From: Anthopleura xanthogrammica
Taxonomy: Eukaryota > Cnidaria > Anthozoa > Actiniaria > Actiniidae
DNA: 64,000 nt
Assembly (NCBI GenBank): GCA_964019055.1
Contig: OZ025207.1
Span: 564,501 to 628,500, forward strand
Direction: 5' to 3'
A program made the position numbers and the translations under genes. The notes under the pieces are model-generated. The model worked only from the letters and a program-made list of their open reading frames with translations. It had not been told where the DNA came from and searched no databases. Position 1 is the stretch's first letter. Each line of letters opens with the position of its first letter. This document shows, in pieces, positions 23,148-33,655 of the stretch.

Positions 23148-23157
23148 TATATAAAAA
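23148..23157 (+). promoter_or_regulatory. TATA box of the Harbinger transposase
   Basis: TATATAAAAA would place transcription start near 23178, after the first ATG (23174), which favours the Met codon at 23201 (MPIPVHQF) as the used start. Confidence 0.5.
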
Positions 23158-23200
23158 GGCCATACATGGAAATATGAATATTCCTGCGCGATATTACAAT

Positions 23201-24321
23201 ATGCCGATTCCCGTTCATCAGTTCGTGGCTGTAATTGGAGCTTTCCTAACGTTGTTGGTGCAGCTTTCTCCACCACCTGCTAACAATTTCAACCAACTGC
23301 AGAACTTCATACGGATGTTGGTTTCCATTATAATGCTGCTATCATCGCTTCCAAATGCTCCTCCATTGATCGGCCGTATTATGCAACGTCTTGATCCAGG
23401 ATTCGGTGGCTTCCAGTTTCAAGGAAAAAATGTTTTTGATGATATGAAAAACCAAAGGTACCTATTTTGGTTAAACACCGGAGAGCTTCCCGAAACTATG
23501 CTGGACATATTCACCAAGGTCTCTGCAAACATGTCTCATTTAAACAGGAGGGGAGGACAAAGACAAAGGAAAAAGGATTCCAAGCTTAACAACCTAAACA
23601 AAGTTTTACTGACCTTTGTTTGGCTTAGAAAATATCCTTGTGTGGACACTCTGGCATTATGGTTTGATGTGAGTCCATCTACAGTTACAAGTATAATCCA
23701 TAGTGTAATCCCAATTTTATGGCGATATTTTCACAATCAAGTATCATGGCCAAGTTTGGCAGAGTGGAACGCTTTGCGGGGAAACTGGCGTTCTTTTCCT
23801 GATGCTGTTGGGTGCATCGATGGTACGCCACATGAAATTTACAGACCTGAAGCCGAACCCCAGCAAGACTTTTTCAGTGGTCACCATCATTACCATCTCA
23901 TGAACACCCAGCTTATCGTAGATAATCTTGGTAACCTTGTTTTCCTACAGGCTGGTTTCCTTGGTTCAATTAATGATGCTGGCAATTATAACTTAATGGA
24001 GAGAATTGGACCAGGAACGAATTATATGCCCCGCGGTGCTGTGATTTTGGCAGACAAGGGATATGTAGACATTCCTCCATTGTTAACACCGTTTCGTGCA
24101 GTTCAGATTAGACGCCTCCCAAGGAACCAACAACGATTAGCACGAAGATTCAATCATTGACTTTCTAGATGTCACATTATTGTTGAACACACATTCAAAC
24201 ATGTAAAAACATATCGTTCTATAGGAAGCGTATGGCGCCATCCAAGTTGGTTTCAGCCAGTTGTTGTCGAGCTGTGTACATTCATAGCTCAAAGGCATGT
24301 TGCACTTTTTGATGATCTTTA
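23201..24321 (+). pseudogene. PIF/Harbinger DDE transposase, one in-frame TGA
   Basis: The frame runs from Met 23201 (or 23174) to TAA near 24321, broken only by TGA at 24158-24160 (FNH*LSRCH). The catalytic acids sit in VGCIDGTPHEI (Asp), GSINDAGNYN (Asp) and, beyond the stop, IVEHTFKHVKTYR (Glu). The middle part has the helix-turn-helix-like FDVSPSTVTSIIHS. The stop fits a CGA to TGA change at a CpG and removes the third acid, so the truncated protein should be inactive, while the rest still reads intact. No introns. A read-through or an individual without the change would yield a full enzyme of about 370 residues. Confidence 0.9.
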
Positions 24322-24919
24322 ATGAAAAAAGTCGGATATCTCATACATGAGAAATATGAATTCGTATATATTGCAAAAAAGTGGCTAGTATCCAAAAATC
24401 ATAACACAAATAAATAAAGCAAAAATAAATAAATACTTTTGCATCTGATATAAGCTGTGTGGTATTTTATTGTATTGTACGAGGGCAAATCGTCTCACAT
24501 TTTAAACAATCCAATTATCTAACGCATGAGAAGACGGACTAACAAAAAGCTTCATGAAAACGTCGTTTACAATTGAAAGAAACAGCAATACAGATAAAAT
24601 TCCCGAGAAAATGAGCAATTATAATTCTACTTGCCTGCAAAGAATGACTGAAAAAGACAGCGCAATTAGTCACCCGTGCGTGTAGAGACTTATTTGCATA
24701 TTTAGTCGCTGTTTCTACTATAGTGATTAATTATAGTGATTATCATAAGTAGTTGAAGTTATGTGAAAGATCTCTAATGGTCCCCTTTTTGAACCATTTA
24801 TTGTTTACACCTTGCCCCTAAATATACCTTTGTATAATAATTCGTTAAATTTCAGAATAATGCTGCATAAGTTTGGTTATGTGACCTTCCATTATTTTTC
24901 CTTACCAGCCTTGGTGCAT

Positions 24920-25045
24920 CCTTTATTTATTTATTTATTTATTTATTCATTTATCTGCTTTACAACTTTGATTTGAAACCAGTTGAAGGCATGATCAACA
25001 GGACAAGAAGTCCCATGCTAAGACCAGCCTTTCTATATGATTTCA
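24920..25045 (-). mobile_element. LINE 3' tail
   Basis: (TTTA)n at 24922-24950 followed by cagttgaaggcatgatcaac and aggacaagaagtccca has the layout of a minus-strand LINE 3' end, like the one at 4118-4230. No coding remains. Confidence 0.4.
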
Positions 25046-25330
25046 ATACTGAATTTCAAAATTGCTTTCTTTTATAACATACACTTGCCTTTAGTTCAAA
25101 AGTTATTATCAATACTCTATTTTGAAACAATAAACTAAGATATTACATTTCATGATGTATGTCTTTCCTGTTTCTCTAAATTCCTTGGCCAAAAGATGCT
25201 TCGAATTTCAGGTTCATGACAGCTTTATTCACTATCATTATTATTTTATGTTCAACTGTCATTATTTTATATAATTATAGTCATGTTCTATTTTTTGGAT
25301 ATTCATTTTTTAAATTTATATCCCTTTTAG

Positions 25331-26782
25331 TTGACTTCTTAAGTGAACTATATATTAATAGAGAAGACAGCTTCAATATAGAAGAAATCGCAAAAGTCAA
25401 GACGGTTACTGTGAAAAGGAGACGGTTTGAAATGACTGAGGCTGGAGACAAACTGTATGAGGAATTTCACAATGAGTGGGAATTGAACATTTGCAAACAA
25501 CATCATCATGACCCCTTAATTGGAGGTGCATAAATAATTTGCACCATGCACCATCTAAAGTGCGCATAATAACCTTGCGTTTATCTGCCCTCTGATACAG
25601 TGATGAAATCAAGGTTGAGAAAATAAAACGGAGACGTCTGGAAAGAGCTTGGAGGAAATCTCGTCTGACCATAGATCGTCAGTTGTATGTGGATCAATGC
25701 AATGTGGTTAGACCTCTTGTTAAAACAAATAAAAATGAATTTTATTCCAACATTATCTCTGAAAATCAGTCCAATCAGAAAGTTCTCTTTTCCACTTTTG
25801 AGAAATTGACAAATAAGAAAGCCGATCAACTTTTTCCTTCGTCTTCCTCTACTAATGAACTTGCCAATTCTTTTGCCAACTTTTTTGAGAACAAGATAAA
25901 AGTTATCCAGGCTGGTTTTGACAATGCTTGTTTTAATGATGGTAATTTGCGTGAAGGTTTATCACAGTAATTAACATCTTTGAGGGAAATCTCATCAAAT
26001 AATCTCTCTAAACTTATCCTTCCCTTAGTGGCTAAGTCATGACCCTAGATCTTGACCCTGTGCCTGGTATGCTATTGAAAAACTGCTTTAAGGTACTTCT
26101 TCCGGTTATGACAAATATTGTAAATCTTTCAATATCAACGGCTACTGTGCCATCGAACTTAAAAGAGGCTTTATTAAGACCACTTCTAAAGAAGCAAGGC
26201 ATGCCACCAGAGGAGTTCTGTAGCTTCAGGCCCGTTTCAAACTTGTGATTTATCTCAAAGGTTATTGAGAAGGATGTTGCTGCTCAACTGATAGAGCACC
26301 TTGAGAATAATAAATTACATGAAATTTTCCAATCTGCCTACAAAAAACACCATAGTGTTGAGACTGCTTTGTTAAGGGTGCATAATGATATACTTAAAGC
26401 AATTGATGAGCAGCGTTCTGTTATTCTCGTATTGCTTGATCTGTCTGCAGCTTTTGATACTGATAATCATGATATTTTGTTGGAAAGGATGCATTCAAGG
26501 TTCGGTGTGAGTGGATGTCCTCTCAAGTGGTTTAAGTAATAAGTGATCTAAGTGATATAGATGGCGGACATTAAAGGATAGTGTTTTAATGGTCTCCACA
26601 ATCTGTTTGTCTCCTTCTTGTATTCACCCATCCAACCTTTTACAGCAATAAACCAAAGCATATATGACATTGATGAAAGGAACGACAGACACAAAAATAA
26701 ACTAAGAGTCTTTCGTCAATTTAAAACAGATGAGCTGAAACAGATTATGCTGACACAGGAAATTGAAATTATTAGAGCATAA
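25331..26782 (+). CDS. last two exons of an unidentified gene
   Basis: Exons 25331-25528 and 26646-26782 have clean borders (ccttttag before the first, tttacag before the second, donor GTGCAT) and both meet in phase 1, reading ...[22 protein letters not shown]... to a TAA at 26780. The protein is charged and helical ([40 protein letters not shown]). The first exon also begins in phase 1, so at least one exon lies upstream, perhaps displaced by the Harbinger insertion. The intron holds a LINE (25580-26540). I do not recognise the family. The reading frame looks intact. Confidence 0.55.
25580..26540 (+). mobile_element. L2/CR1-like LINE, reverse transcriptase part
   Basis: Successive frames encode a non-LTR ORF2 middle: [37 protein letters not shown], the fingers motif ending [30 protein letters not shown] and the catalytic [12 protein letters not shown]. 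Stops (about 25968, 26037, 26246) and frameshifts break it. It is cut off at both ends, ending after GCPLKWFK, before the F/YADD box. It lies within an intron of the surrounding gene in the same orientation. Confidence 0.85.
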
Positions 26783-27420
26783 GTTAAAATCACTTATATG
26801 TATCTTTATATAAAAGTTTATTTGGAGATGAACACTTATGTATTACCAGTATAAGGTGCCAAAGAAAATGTTATTTTATTGTATTGTGTTGTATATAAGT
26901 CTCCCTTTAAAAGATCGCCCTTCTAGGAGTGGGAGAATGTATCAGTTATCACACACAGTATTTTCCCGCGAAAACTAATAACAGACCGAGCTCCTGTTGT
27001 GAGGCATGATGATTAAAAACAGCTCGAATTTCGTTGACAATTAATAATGGTAGAACCTTTTTGAAATCTTGTATACTCATATTATGGGATCATGCACGTC
27101 TATAGAGTAGACATAGAGGTTGTTCGTTAATTTGTATCAGTATTCCATAGTGGCAATCAATATTCAGAAACTCCAGAACTCCAGTCATCTTTCGAATAGT
27201 TAAAAACAAAAAACAAAAAGAAAAGAATATCATATCTACAAACTCACGTCATCGGAGGCGTTCAGTAGCGAATCTCATTAAATATGATGCTGTAGATGCT
27301 TTGAAACACAGGCAGCTGTCAGTTCCTGTCTCTTCCTGTGTCCTATGTACGAATGATACGTCATACGTCGTTCATCGCGCACAGCCACGGAGTTTTTCGC
27401 TCCTGAATTTTGGTGAAATT

Positions 27421-27945
27421 CAACATCTTTGGGGACTTGGTGTTCCGAGCTTTTTACGTTAAAGCTGGCTAACGTCGCGGTGAACAAGACAAGACAATTT
27501 TTCTAAAGATTTTGGTGAAACTTTGTTAATATTTGACAGATTTGCTGACATTTGGTCGTTTTTTACTTAATGAACTTGGACAGTTGTTGACTTTCGTCAA
27601 AATCAGGGCATTCCTCGTCAGAAAGCAAGTACCTCGTATGCGCGCGCGAAGAGGAAAATACATAATAACGAACCTTCAGTCAACTACCATCCCATTCAAC
27701 ACCTTCAAGGACTTAATTTTCCGAACTTTTTGCGCTAAAAGCTGGCTAACGTCGAGGTAAACAAGACAAGACAATTTTTCTAAAGATTCTGGTGGAACTT
27801 TGTTAATATTTTACTTGGTGAACTTGGACAGTTGTTGACTTTCGTCAAAATCAGGGCATTTCTCGTCAGAAAGCAAGAACCTCATATGCGCGCGATAGGA
27901 GGGAAATACATCATAACGAACTTTCAGTCAACTGCCATCCCAGCG
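27421..27945. repeat. 277-bp tandem duplication
   Basis: The block from 27421 (caacatctttggggacttgg) is repeated from 27698 (caacaccttcaaggacttaa) at a spacing of 277 bp; the shared core includes gctggctaacgtcg and gacagttgttgactttcgtc. The second copy lacks about 25 bases after gttaatattt. Moderate divergence shows it is not new. Both copies carry short open frames with no family resemblance. Confidence 0.8.
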
Positions 27946-27999
27946 CGAGCAATATTGACAAACGATTTGAGATGCGCAAGACACTTCCACAAAGGCGTG

Positions 28000-28250
28000 A
28001 TATATTGGTCCTGTTTACAAGGTTTCGTGGTATGATGCCTCTCCAAAACAAGTTAAATTCCACCACAAGTCAAACTTCACACATCTCTAAACTAGTATAT
28101 GTGTATTTTTATGTTTTATTGGTTTGGTAAATTATCTCTATGTAACTAAATTTTTTTTATTTTTGTTAGGGCGCACTTAATTTGGAGCCCAGCTCTGTTG
28201 TGCTAACCCCCTCCATTAGTATTTATTCAATGGATGAAGTAATGTAAATA
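28000..28250 (+). mobile_element. possible retroelement 3' end
   Basis: A non-coding stretch ending atggatgaagtaatgtaaat aaata resembles LINE 3' untranslated ends. No coding part is left. Weak. Confidence 0.25.
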
Positions 28251-28616
28251 AATAGAATAAAAATAGACAGATTGTTGAATGTTTTTGTCCTTCAGTTCAG
28301 TGGTTGTGAATTTTTTCGTGTCTGACTGTTGGTTTGATATTAAATTCAGGAAAATGTTGACACTATTATGAGGAACACCCAAACAAAACCTACCAACCAA
28401 AACACCAAAGTTATTTAGCGCCAAAACAAACATGAGTCAACTTTAATTAATTTATCAAAAAATTTGAAAAAAATTCTCGACCCAGTCCTAACCGCACACA
28501 TACATATGGCAAGTGGCCTTGGCGGCCATGACTGTGAAACCTGCTTAAACATAATTACATAATATTTGGGGAAGGCTAAAGTTTAATGATTAAGAATTGC
28601 GTTTATCTTTTTTTAG

Positions 28617-30166
28617 GATATTTGTTCTTCCCTCAAGTGCCTTCGACAGCAAGATAAAGTTCTTGACTTTAATCCGTTCAAGATATGGCGGAGGAATGTT
28701 CACCCTTGGGGGTAATATCACAAACGGAGATCTGACTACATTGTATAGCTTCCTAAAAAGGGTTCTCTCGAGCTCTTATGGGAGTGGAAGGAAACTGTAT
28801 GAGGCCAAGCACATGGGCCACCAAAATGCCAATTATTGGCTTTTGTCAAAAGAGGTTATAAGCTTAAACTTATATTCTAAATTACATGTAGCTCCGTACT
28901 GACTATATTTAGGATTGAAAATTAATATATATTCATTGTTCTTTTATGTAGACTCATGTAAGGAACAACAAATTGGTGTCACTATCCCAGCAAAGATATT
29001 TTTGGGGAACAGATTTAATTCAGTACTGGAATTCAGTACTGAGTTGAACCCATCCGTCTTACGAGAATATTCACTAAAAGACGTTTGCCAAAGGCAAGTC
29101 ATATAAATGTATCTTTGATTCATTTTTTGTTGCTGTCTACAGTAGTAATAACAAATGGTAATGGTAAATTTAATCTGAATTAAAAAAATGCAATTTTTAT
29201 AGATATGCATTCCAGAACAGCTCTCTTATACATGCATACATACATAAACCACACAAAATGTGGTATGGTTGTCATGCAGTTTTTCACTACATGTACAATT
29301 GTGTTTACTTTAAGGTACCTAGTGCTTGCTGAAAATTTTGGAGGTAACAAGGTGTCGTTTAAATTGGCAACATCATTTGTGAGTATTCTGAGGAAACTTC
29401 TAACGAGCGTGGATAATGAATTCGCAGGTATCAAATTAATTGAGATTAATAAGATGTTATAGGCTCAATCAAAGGATTTAACATATGAGATGCATGCATT
29501 ACCATGGTAACACATATCATTGATAATAATGTAATGTAATAGTAAAATTCAACTTTTATATTCAGTCTTATACTTAATTAAATCTTGTTTATTATGTTAT
29601 TTCTACAAATAAGATAACCTGTAGTTTCTGAATTTCTGAAACACTCGTGAAATTAATCCTTAATTTTACTCGGCCCCATATGATTACCTATACTTATTGG
29701 ACCAAATGCTCATTAATTATTCATGATTTTTTTGAAATATACTGTCAGGTTTAACTGTTGAGGTTTCTCATTTTGAACTTATGTCACATAATCAAATATC
29801 ATCATACCTTTCCATTCATTTACTGTAATTTTTTGTGGCAAGAGAAGAGGTGCTTTGAGACTTTCAGCAGGCACCACTTTTGAAAAACACAGACCAATTG
29901 TTGCCACTTAGTTACAAAATTAAGTCTAATGTTCATTTTTGTCGTGCCTATCAGAATGGCAAATACTCTTACCAAAGAGTACCAAAGATCAATTTAGCCT
30001 TCTAAGAAACGAGCGTAGATGGGTTCACCATATTTGCACTAAATGTTGGCTTAGCAAGCAGGAGCAAGAGGGACATCATGAGAATTCTCCTGAATGTCCA
30101 TTGAGTGCTGTGAATGACTCGGGGTCCAGGGTCAATGCTTCGCCGTCCATTAATCAGCAGGCCTGA
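28617..30166 (+). CDS. 3' exons of an unidentified gene with Cys/His end
   Basis: Exon pieces: 28617 to about 28854 (VLPSSAFDSKIKFLTLIRSR, GGNITNGDLTTLYSFLKRV), 28952-29093 (SVLREYSLKDVCQR), 29315-29427 (YLVLAENFGGNKVSFKLATS) and 29955-30166, ending RRWVHHICTKCWLSKQEQEG ... HHENSPECP ... NQQA. The last three join in register, the first of these junctions only if a GC donor (AAAG|GCAAGT at 29094) is used. The terminal C-x2-C ... H-H ... C motif could bind zinc. The link from the first piece to the second is not in phase as drawn, so an exon border or an indel there is unresolved. I do not recognise the family. Confidence 0.5.
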
Positions 30167-30306
30167 CTATTTTCAGCAGAAATTACATCTAACATTGATG
30201 TTGATATGATTGACTGCAAGCAAGATTATTTTTGAACATTATTAAGAATTGATATAAAATATTATTACTGTTTATACATAGCATTTTGTATCATATAATA
30301 AGGTAA

Positions 30307-30952
30307 TGTTATGTACTATTGTTAGTCTAGGAACGCTCGACTTAGTTAATATATAATTAATATAGCCACGCTTTTATGTACGTACACTTTGCTCAGTAAT
30401 TCGATATCTTGATTCATTGCATAACTATCAATTCTACGATTCTACCCAACTACATGTGCTATTCAGCTCAAAATCTATCCCAAATTATCTACCTATGGCA
30501 CTGCCCATACCAAAGTAAGTCAGCCATTTATTAATTATTTAGTGATTACTTTTATTGTATCTAGTGATTTGTTTCATGTACATTACCATTTAGCTTAAGT
30601 TTTAAGTTGTTAATTTTAGTACAATTTAGCCGTTGTTGTACAGTTTCCCGTATTGCGTATTGGCGATTGATTTACAGTTTAGTCTATGCCACAGCATTAG
30701 GCTTATGTCTATATTAATCAAGAACAATAGTATTTTTACTGAATCACTGCATGTACTCTATAGCAATTGTATTCAACTTATTTATTTCAATTCGAACCAC
30801 ATTAAATCAATCAAGTTTATAATCATCTTCAAACAACCAATCTACCTTCTATCAATCTACGAATAAACGACACAATAAACTCAAGTCCGTTCGAATTGGT
30901 TTCTATCTAAGCTACGCGAATTATACTCTACATTTAGTTCGAATTTGCTACA
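30307..30952 (+). mobile_element. probable 5' LTR of a BEL/Pao-like element
   Basis: A non-coding block begins TGTTATGTAC and ends TTTGCTACA, with AATAAA signals near 30861 and 30873; the following tggtggatctcagattag could be a primer-binding site. A gag-like reading frame starts 111 bases later. No second LTR is present, so the boundaries are inferred. Confidence 0.45.
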
Positions 30953-31062
30953 TGGTGGATCTCAGATTAGTCGATATTCTTCGTTGAACCAATCATAGAT
31001 CAAACATTCGAGCTGCAAATTTACAAAGGAATGATCGGAAAGCGATAAGCCATACAGATAAG

Positions 31063-31330
31063 ATGAACGCCAACGAACTCGTAGAGCTGCTAGCACGTAT
31101 AAAATCATCGAGGAGAGCAGCTTAGGGCTGGGTAACGAAACGAGGTAATGAAATAAGGTCCCTAATGACGTATTTCCCCAAAATAAAAGTTGTTAAAGAG
31201 AAGTTGTCCTTGCTTCATGAGACCATGAACGACTTCCGGTCGGCTCACAAGTCATATCACGAATTGCTTTCACAAGAAGATATTGAAGACTCCAATGAAT
31301 ATATTAACAACGCTGTGCAATTTTTTCTTC
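31063..31330 (+). pseudogene. BEL/Pao-like gag fragment
   Basis: From ATG 31063 the frame begins MNANELVELLARIKSSRRA, meets a TAG, and continues with KVVKEKLSLLHETMNDFRSA and EDIEDSNEYINNAVQFF. The spacing and motifs (a T/K-rich start, then a helical part ending in an E-D-x-E-S/N-N-E-Y-type box) resemble the N-terminal gag region of BEL/Pao elements. It is cut near 31330 where the GRF exon starts. The internal stop and the lack of pol show a dead remnant. Confidence 0.5.
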
Positions 31331-31336
31331 TTGAAG

Positions 31337-31559
31337 TACCAAGAAGAACAAAGACCGTACATTCTTCTGTTGTGCCGTTCAATACCCCGATCGTAGCTGT
31401 GATTACTTCCATTGGTCTGATGACCTCGTAGAAGGGTTGGAAAACGAATATAAGAAGTTCGAAGAAGAACGAAGAGATCACATGAAAGAATTAGCTAGGG
31501 AAGCTAAAAAGCCTCAAGAATACGAGCCTCGTCCCAAGAACGCACGCTGGTTAAAGTGA
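31337..31559 (+). CDS. GRF-type zinc-finger terminal exon
   Basis: After an AG at 31335-31336 the frame reads KKNKDRTFFCCAVQYPDRSC followed by DYFHWSDDL, the second half of a GRF zinc finger (R-x-F-x-C-C ... C-x-x-F-x-W-x-D), a single-stranded DNA/RNA-binding module found with nucleases and topoisomerases. A charged helix (KKFEEERRDHMKELAREAKK) and ARWLK close the protein at TGA 31557; a polyadenylation signal (AATAAA-like) follows near 31750. The first cysteine of the finger should lie in an upstream exon, not identified because gag-like sequence abuts. The frame is intact. Confidence 0.6.
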
Positions 31560-31848
31560 AGCAAATGGAACATATCCCTGCTTCAGGAATTATTGAGAAA
31601 AAATAATTTACAGTCCAGGAGTTTAATCCGATTAACTTCGAAAACAATATGTAAGACCGATAGAAGACTTTGTACTTGACAGGATGACCTGATGACAGCT
31701 GTTTAAGAATTCTTTTTTTTTTGCTTGGTATGCTTTGTACTTTGTAAAATAAAATTATTTAAGGAATTTCTGCAATGAAAAGAATAAAATGTCAAATACA
31801 GCTCAGTATAGTTCTGTACTTCACTAGCCATAGCACTTTATAGCCAAG

Positions 31849-32305
31849 ATGACTCAGCAAAACCCTGTTGTTCTTGGAAACCGCGGATTTTGTGTTTTTG
31901 TTAATACTTTTAATGGAGAGGTCAAAATCCATGTTCGCAAACAGTTTGAGAACCCTCTTATGGGAGAAAGACGCCCTACTAAATATGGAACAACGTTATC
32001 TGTGCAAGAATGGAATGATCTGAAATCTGAACGAAGTGGATAATCAGGTGAGCAAGTTTTGTTCAACAAACCCCCCCGAGTGGAAAGAACACTTCCAGAT
32101 TTCACCCGTATAGCAGAGATAACCTTATCTTTCTTATCAAGACCATCACCAGCATCAGAAACAACAGCAGCATTCTCCGCCTCTACAACAGAAGGAGATT
32201 AGCCATCACACCCTTAAAAGTGAAGCTGAAGACATAGAAACATTGACATTACTTTCGTTGGAAGACCTAGCAAAAGACGACCAATTAGCAGAGTTTTTGA
32301 TGTGA
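31849..32305 (+). CDS. PC4/p15-like DNA-binding protein
   Basis: From ATG 31849 the frame reads MTQQNPVVLGNRGFCVFVNT, then FNGEVKIHVRKQFEN and RRPTKYGTTLSVQEWNDLK. This is the PC4/p15 fold: a short beta strand after G-N, F-x-G-x-x-x-I-x-x-R, P-T-K-x-G-x-x-L and x-W-x-x-L. PC4-type domains bind single-stranded DNA and help transcription or recombination. The frame meets TAA at 32041; a Gln/His-rich part and an acidic end (LTLLSLEDLAKDDQLAEFLM, TGA 32303) are readable in another frame, so either an intron or an indel separates them. AATAAA follows at about 32344. Confidence 0.6.
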
Positions 32306-32456
32306 AGCTTTAAACATTGTTACAATAGTTTATTTTAGTAAAAATAAAATAATTTTTAATCTGTATCTGTAGGGTGTTTACTTTATTCCCTTAATTTGTC
32401 TTGTCAATCAATGAGTAATTCATAATTGCACTTGTCTCTATACTAGGAATAACATC

Positions 32457-33291
32457 ATGGATTTCGCAAGAATACTAGTACTTGTTTCATGCATCTTTAT
32501 TTGTCTGTGTACTGGATATTTGATTGATTGTGCAGGCCTTTCTCTTTCAGACATTCGGAAGTTTGATTGCAGTAAGCTTGTTTGATTCAAGTAGTTATTG
32601 TTAATTGTTTGTCCAAATGCTACAGTGCTTCAAGATCTTTTTATATGTTTGAAGAATTTAGACATACGGAAAAACCCCCTACAGTGTTTTTGTCTTAATC
32701 CATTGTTAACCAACATTAGAACCGATTGTTCAGGACTTAACCCATCAAGCTTTACGCCACTGTTGACAACTTCTAAACCGTCAGGAGTCATAACAACATC
32801 TATCTCGACAATACCAGTTAGCCGAAATCAGGCGCGAAGTACGCCTAGTATTCTACAAAGTCTTGTTACCTTGTTAAGTCTGCTGAAAGTCAACCAACTT
32901 CTTCTTACATTCTGACATCTACATCTACTCTCGTGGTCCATCCAAGTCCTGCAAGAACACCATCACACGCAACAAGTATGCATGTGTTCGTAATTCAAAC
33001 AACTATTTTTTACAGTCCGACTTTGAAACAAAATTTTATTGGTACAGGAGGAAATAAAAACCTGCAGTGGGTTCTTGAAACTTCTATTTCGGTCCCCCTT
33101 GGAGTTCTTGTGATTGGAATTGGACTTCTATTGTACAAAATCGTACGAAAGCACTATTTTTCACGCCCCCACACTTGTGCAATGGAGATGAATGACTATG
33201 AAGAATATAATTTGGGATCTGTTTGTGATAATGATGAAATTGTTGTGTATTCAATTCAGAGAAAAATGGACGAAAGTTACGGTTGCCCATA
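32457..33291 (+). CDS. small LRRCT-type single-pass membrane protein
   Basis: The start MDFARILVLVSCIFICLCTG is a signal peptide. A short intron (GTAAGC at about 32570 to acag before 32627) would join FDC in phase to LQDLFICLKNLDIRKNPLQC, the LRR C-terminal cap (L-x-x-L-x-x-L-D-x-x-x-N-P-L-x-C-x-C ... C). A Ser/Thr-rich stalk follows and needs a one-base shift near 32880. A membrane segment (VPLGVLVIGIGLLLYKIV) and a tail with YEEYNL complete it at TAA 33290. Without the intron two stops (32582, 32591) break the frame. It has an LRR cap but no full repeats, so it is either a short receptor or a truncated copy. Ligand unknown. Confidence 0.5.
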
Positions 33292-33298
33292 AGTGCAA

Positions 33299-33455
33299 CA
33301 CACAAACGCAAAAGCCAAAACACAAACGCAAAAGCCAAAACACAAACGCAAAAGCCAAAACACAAATGCAAAAACAGAAACGCAAAAGCAAAAACACAAA
33401 CGCAAAAGTTAAAACACAAACGCAAAAGCCAAAACACAAACGCAAAAGTTAAAAG
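33299..33455. repeat. 20-bp tandem array
   Basis: About eight units of CACAAACGCAAAAGCCAAAA, with variant ends (GTTAAAA, ACAGAAA). It starts eight bases after the stop codon of the membrane-protein gene, so it would be its 3' untranslated region. The Lys/Gln- and Cys/Phe-rich open frames across it come from the repeat. Confidence 0.85.
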
Positions 33456-33655
33456 TCAATTGGGCTCCCTGTTTTAAAAAAAGAGGAGAAACTGGAACCT
33501 AATGATCGAGCTGACACCTCAGCACATGTGCTCCATCGATTACTTGAAGTAAATCAAAGGTAGGTAAAATTTAGCTTAAAAGATTAGTCTGTATCTTTGC
33601 TACTACAATATTATTTACCAATTAAGAAAAAGTAATTTGCTTGATTACTATTTAG

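Larger units (their letters stand above)
21465..24774. mobile_element. PIF/Harbinger transposon, nearly complete
   Basis: The two ends are inverted repeats of about 135-140 bp (GAGACCTTTCACATAACTTC... against GAGATCTTTCACATAACTTC...) that differ at a few positions and by a short duplication. TTA precedes the left end and TAA follows the right end, in keeping with the 3-bp TWA target preference, though not a perfect direct repeat. Inside are the two genes expected of the superfamily, a Myb-like DNA-binding protein on the minus strand and a DDE transposase on the plus strand, divergent from a shared region at 22629-23147. The only visible damage is one stop in the transposase. Confidence 0.9.

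Noticed and set aside
33084..33477. Cys/Phe-rich and Lys/Gln-rich open frames over the 20-bp array
   Set aside because: Produced by the repeat unit; no start context or family.
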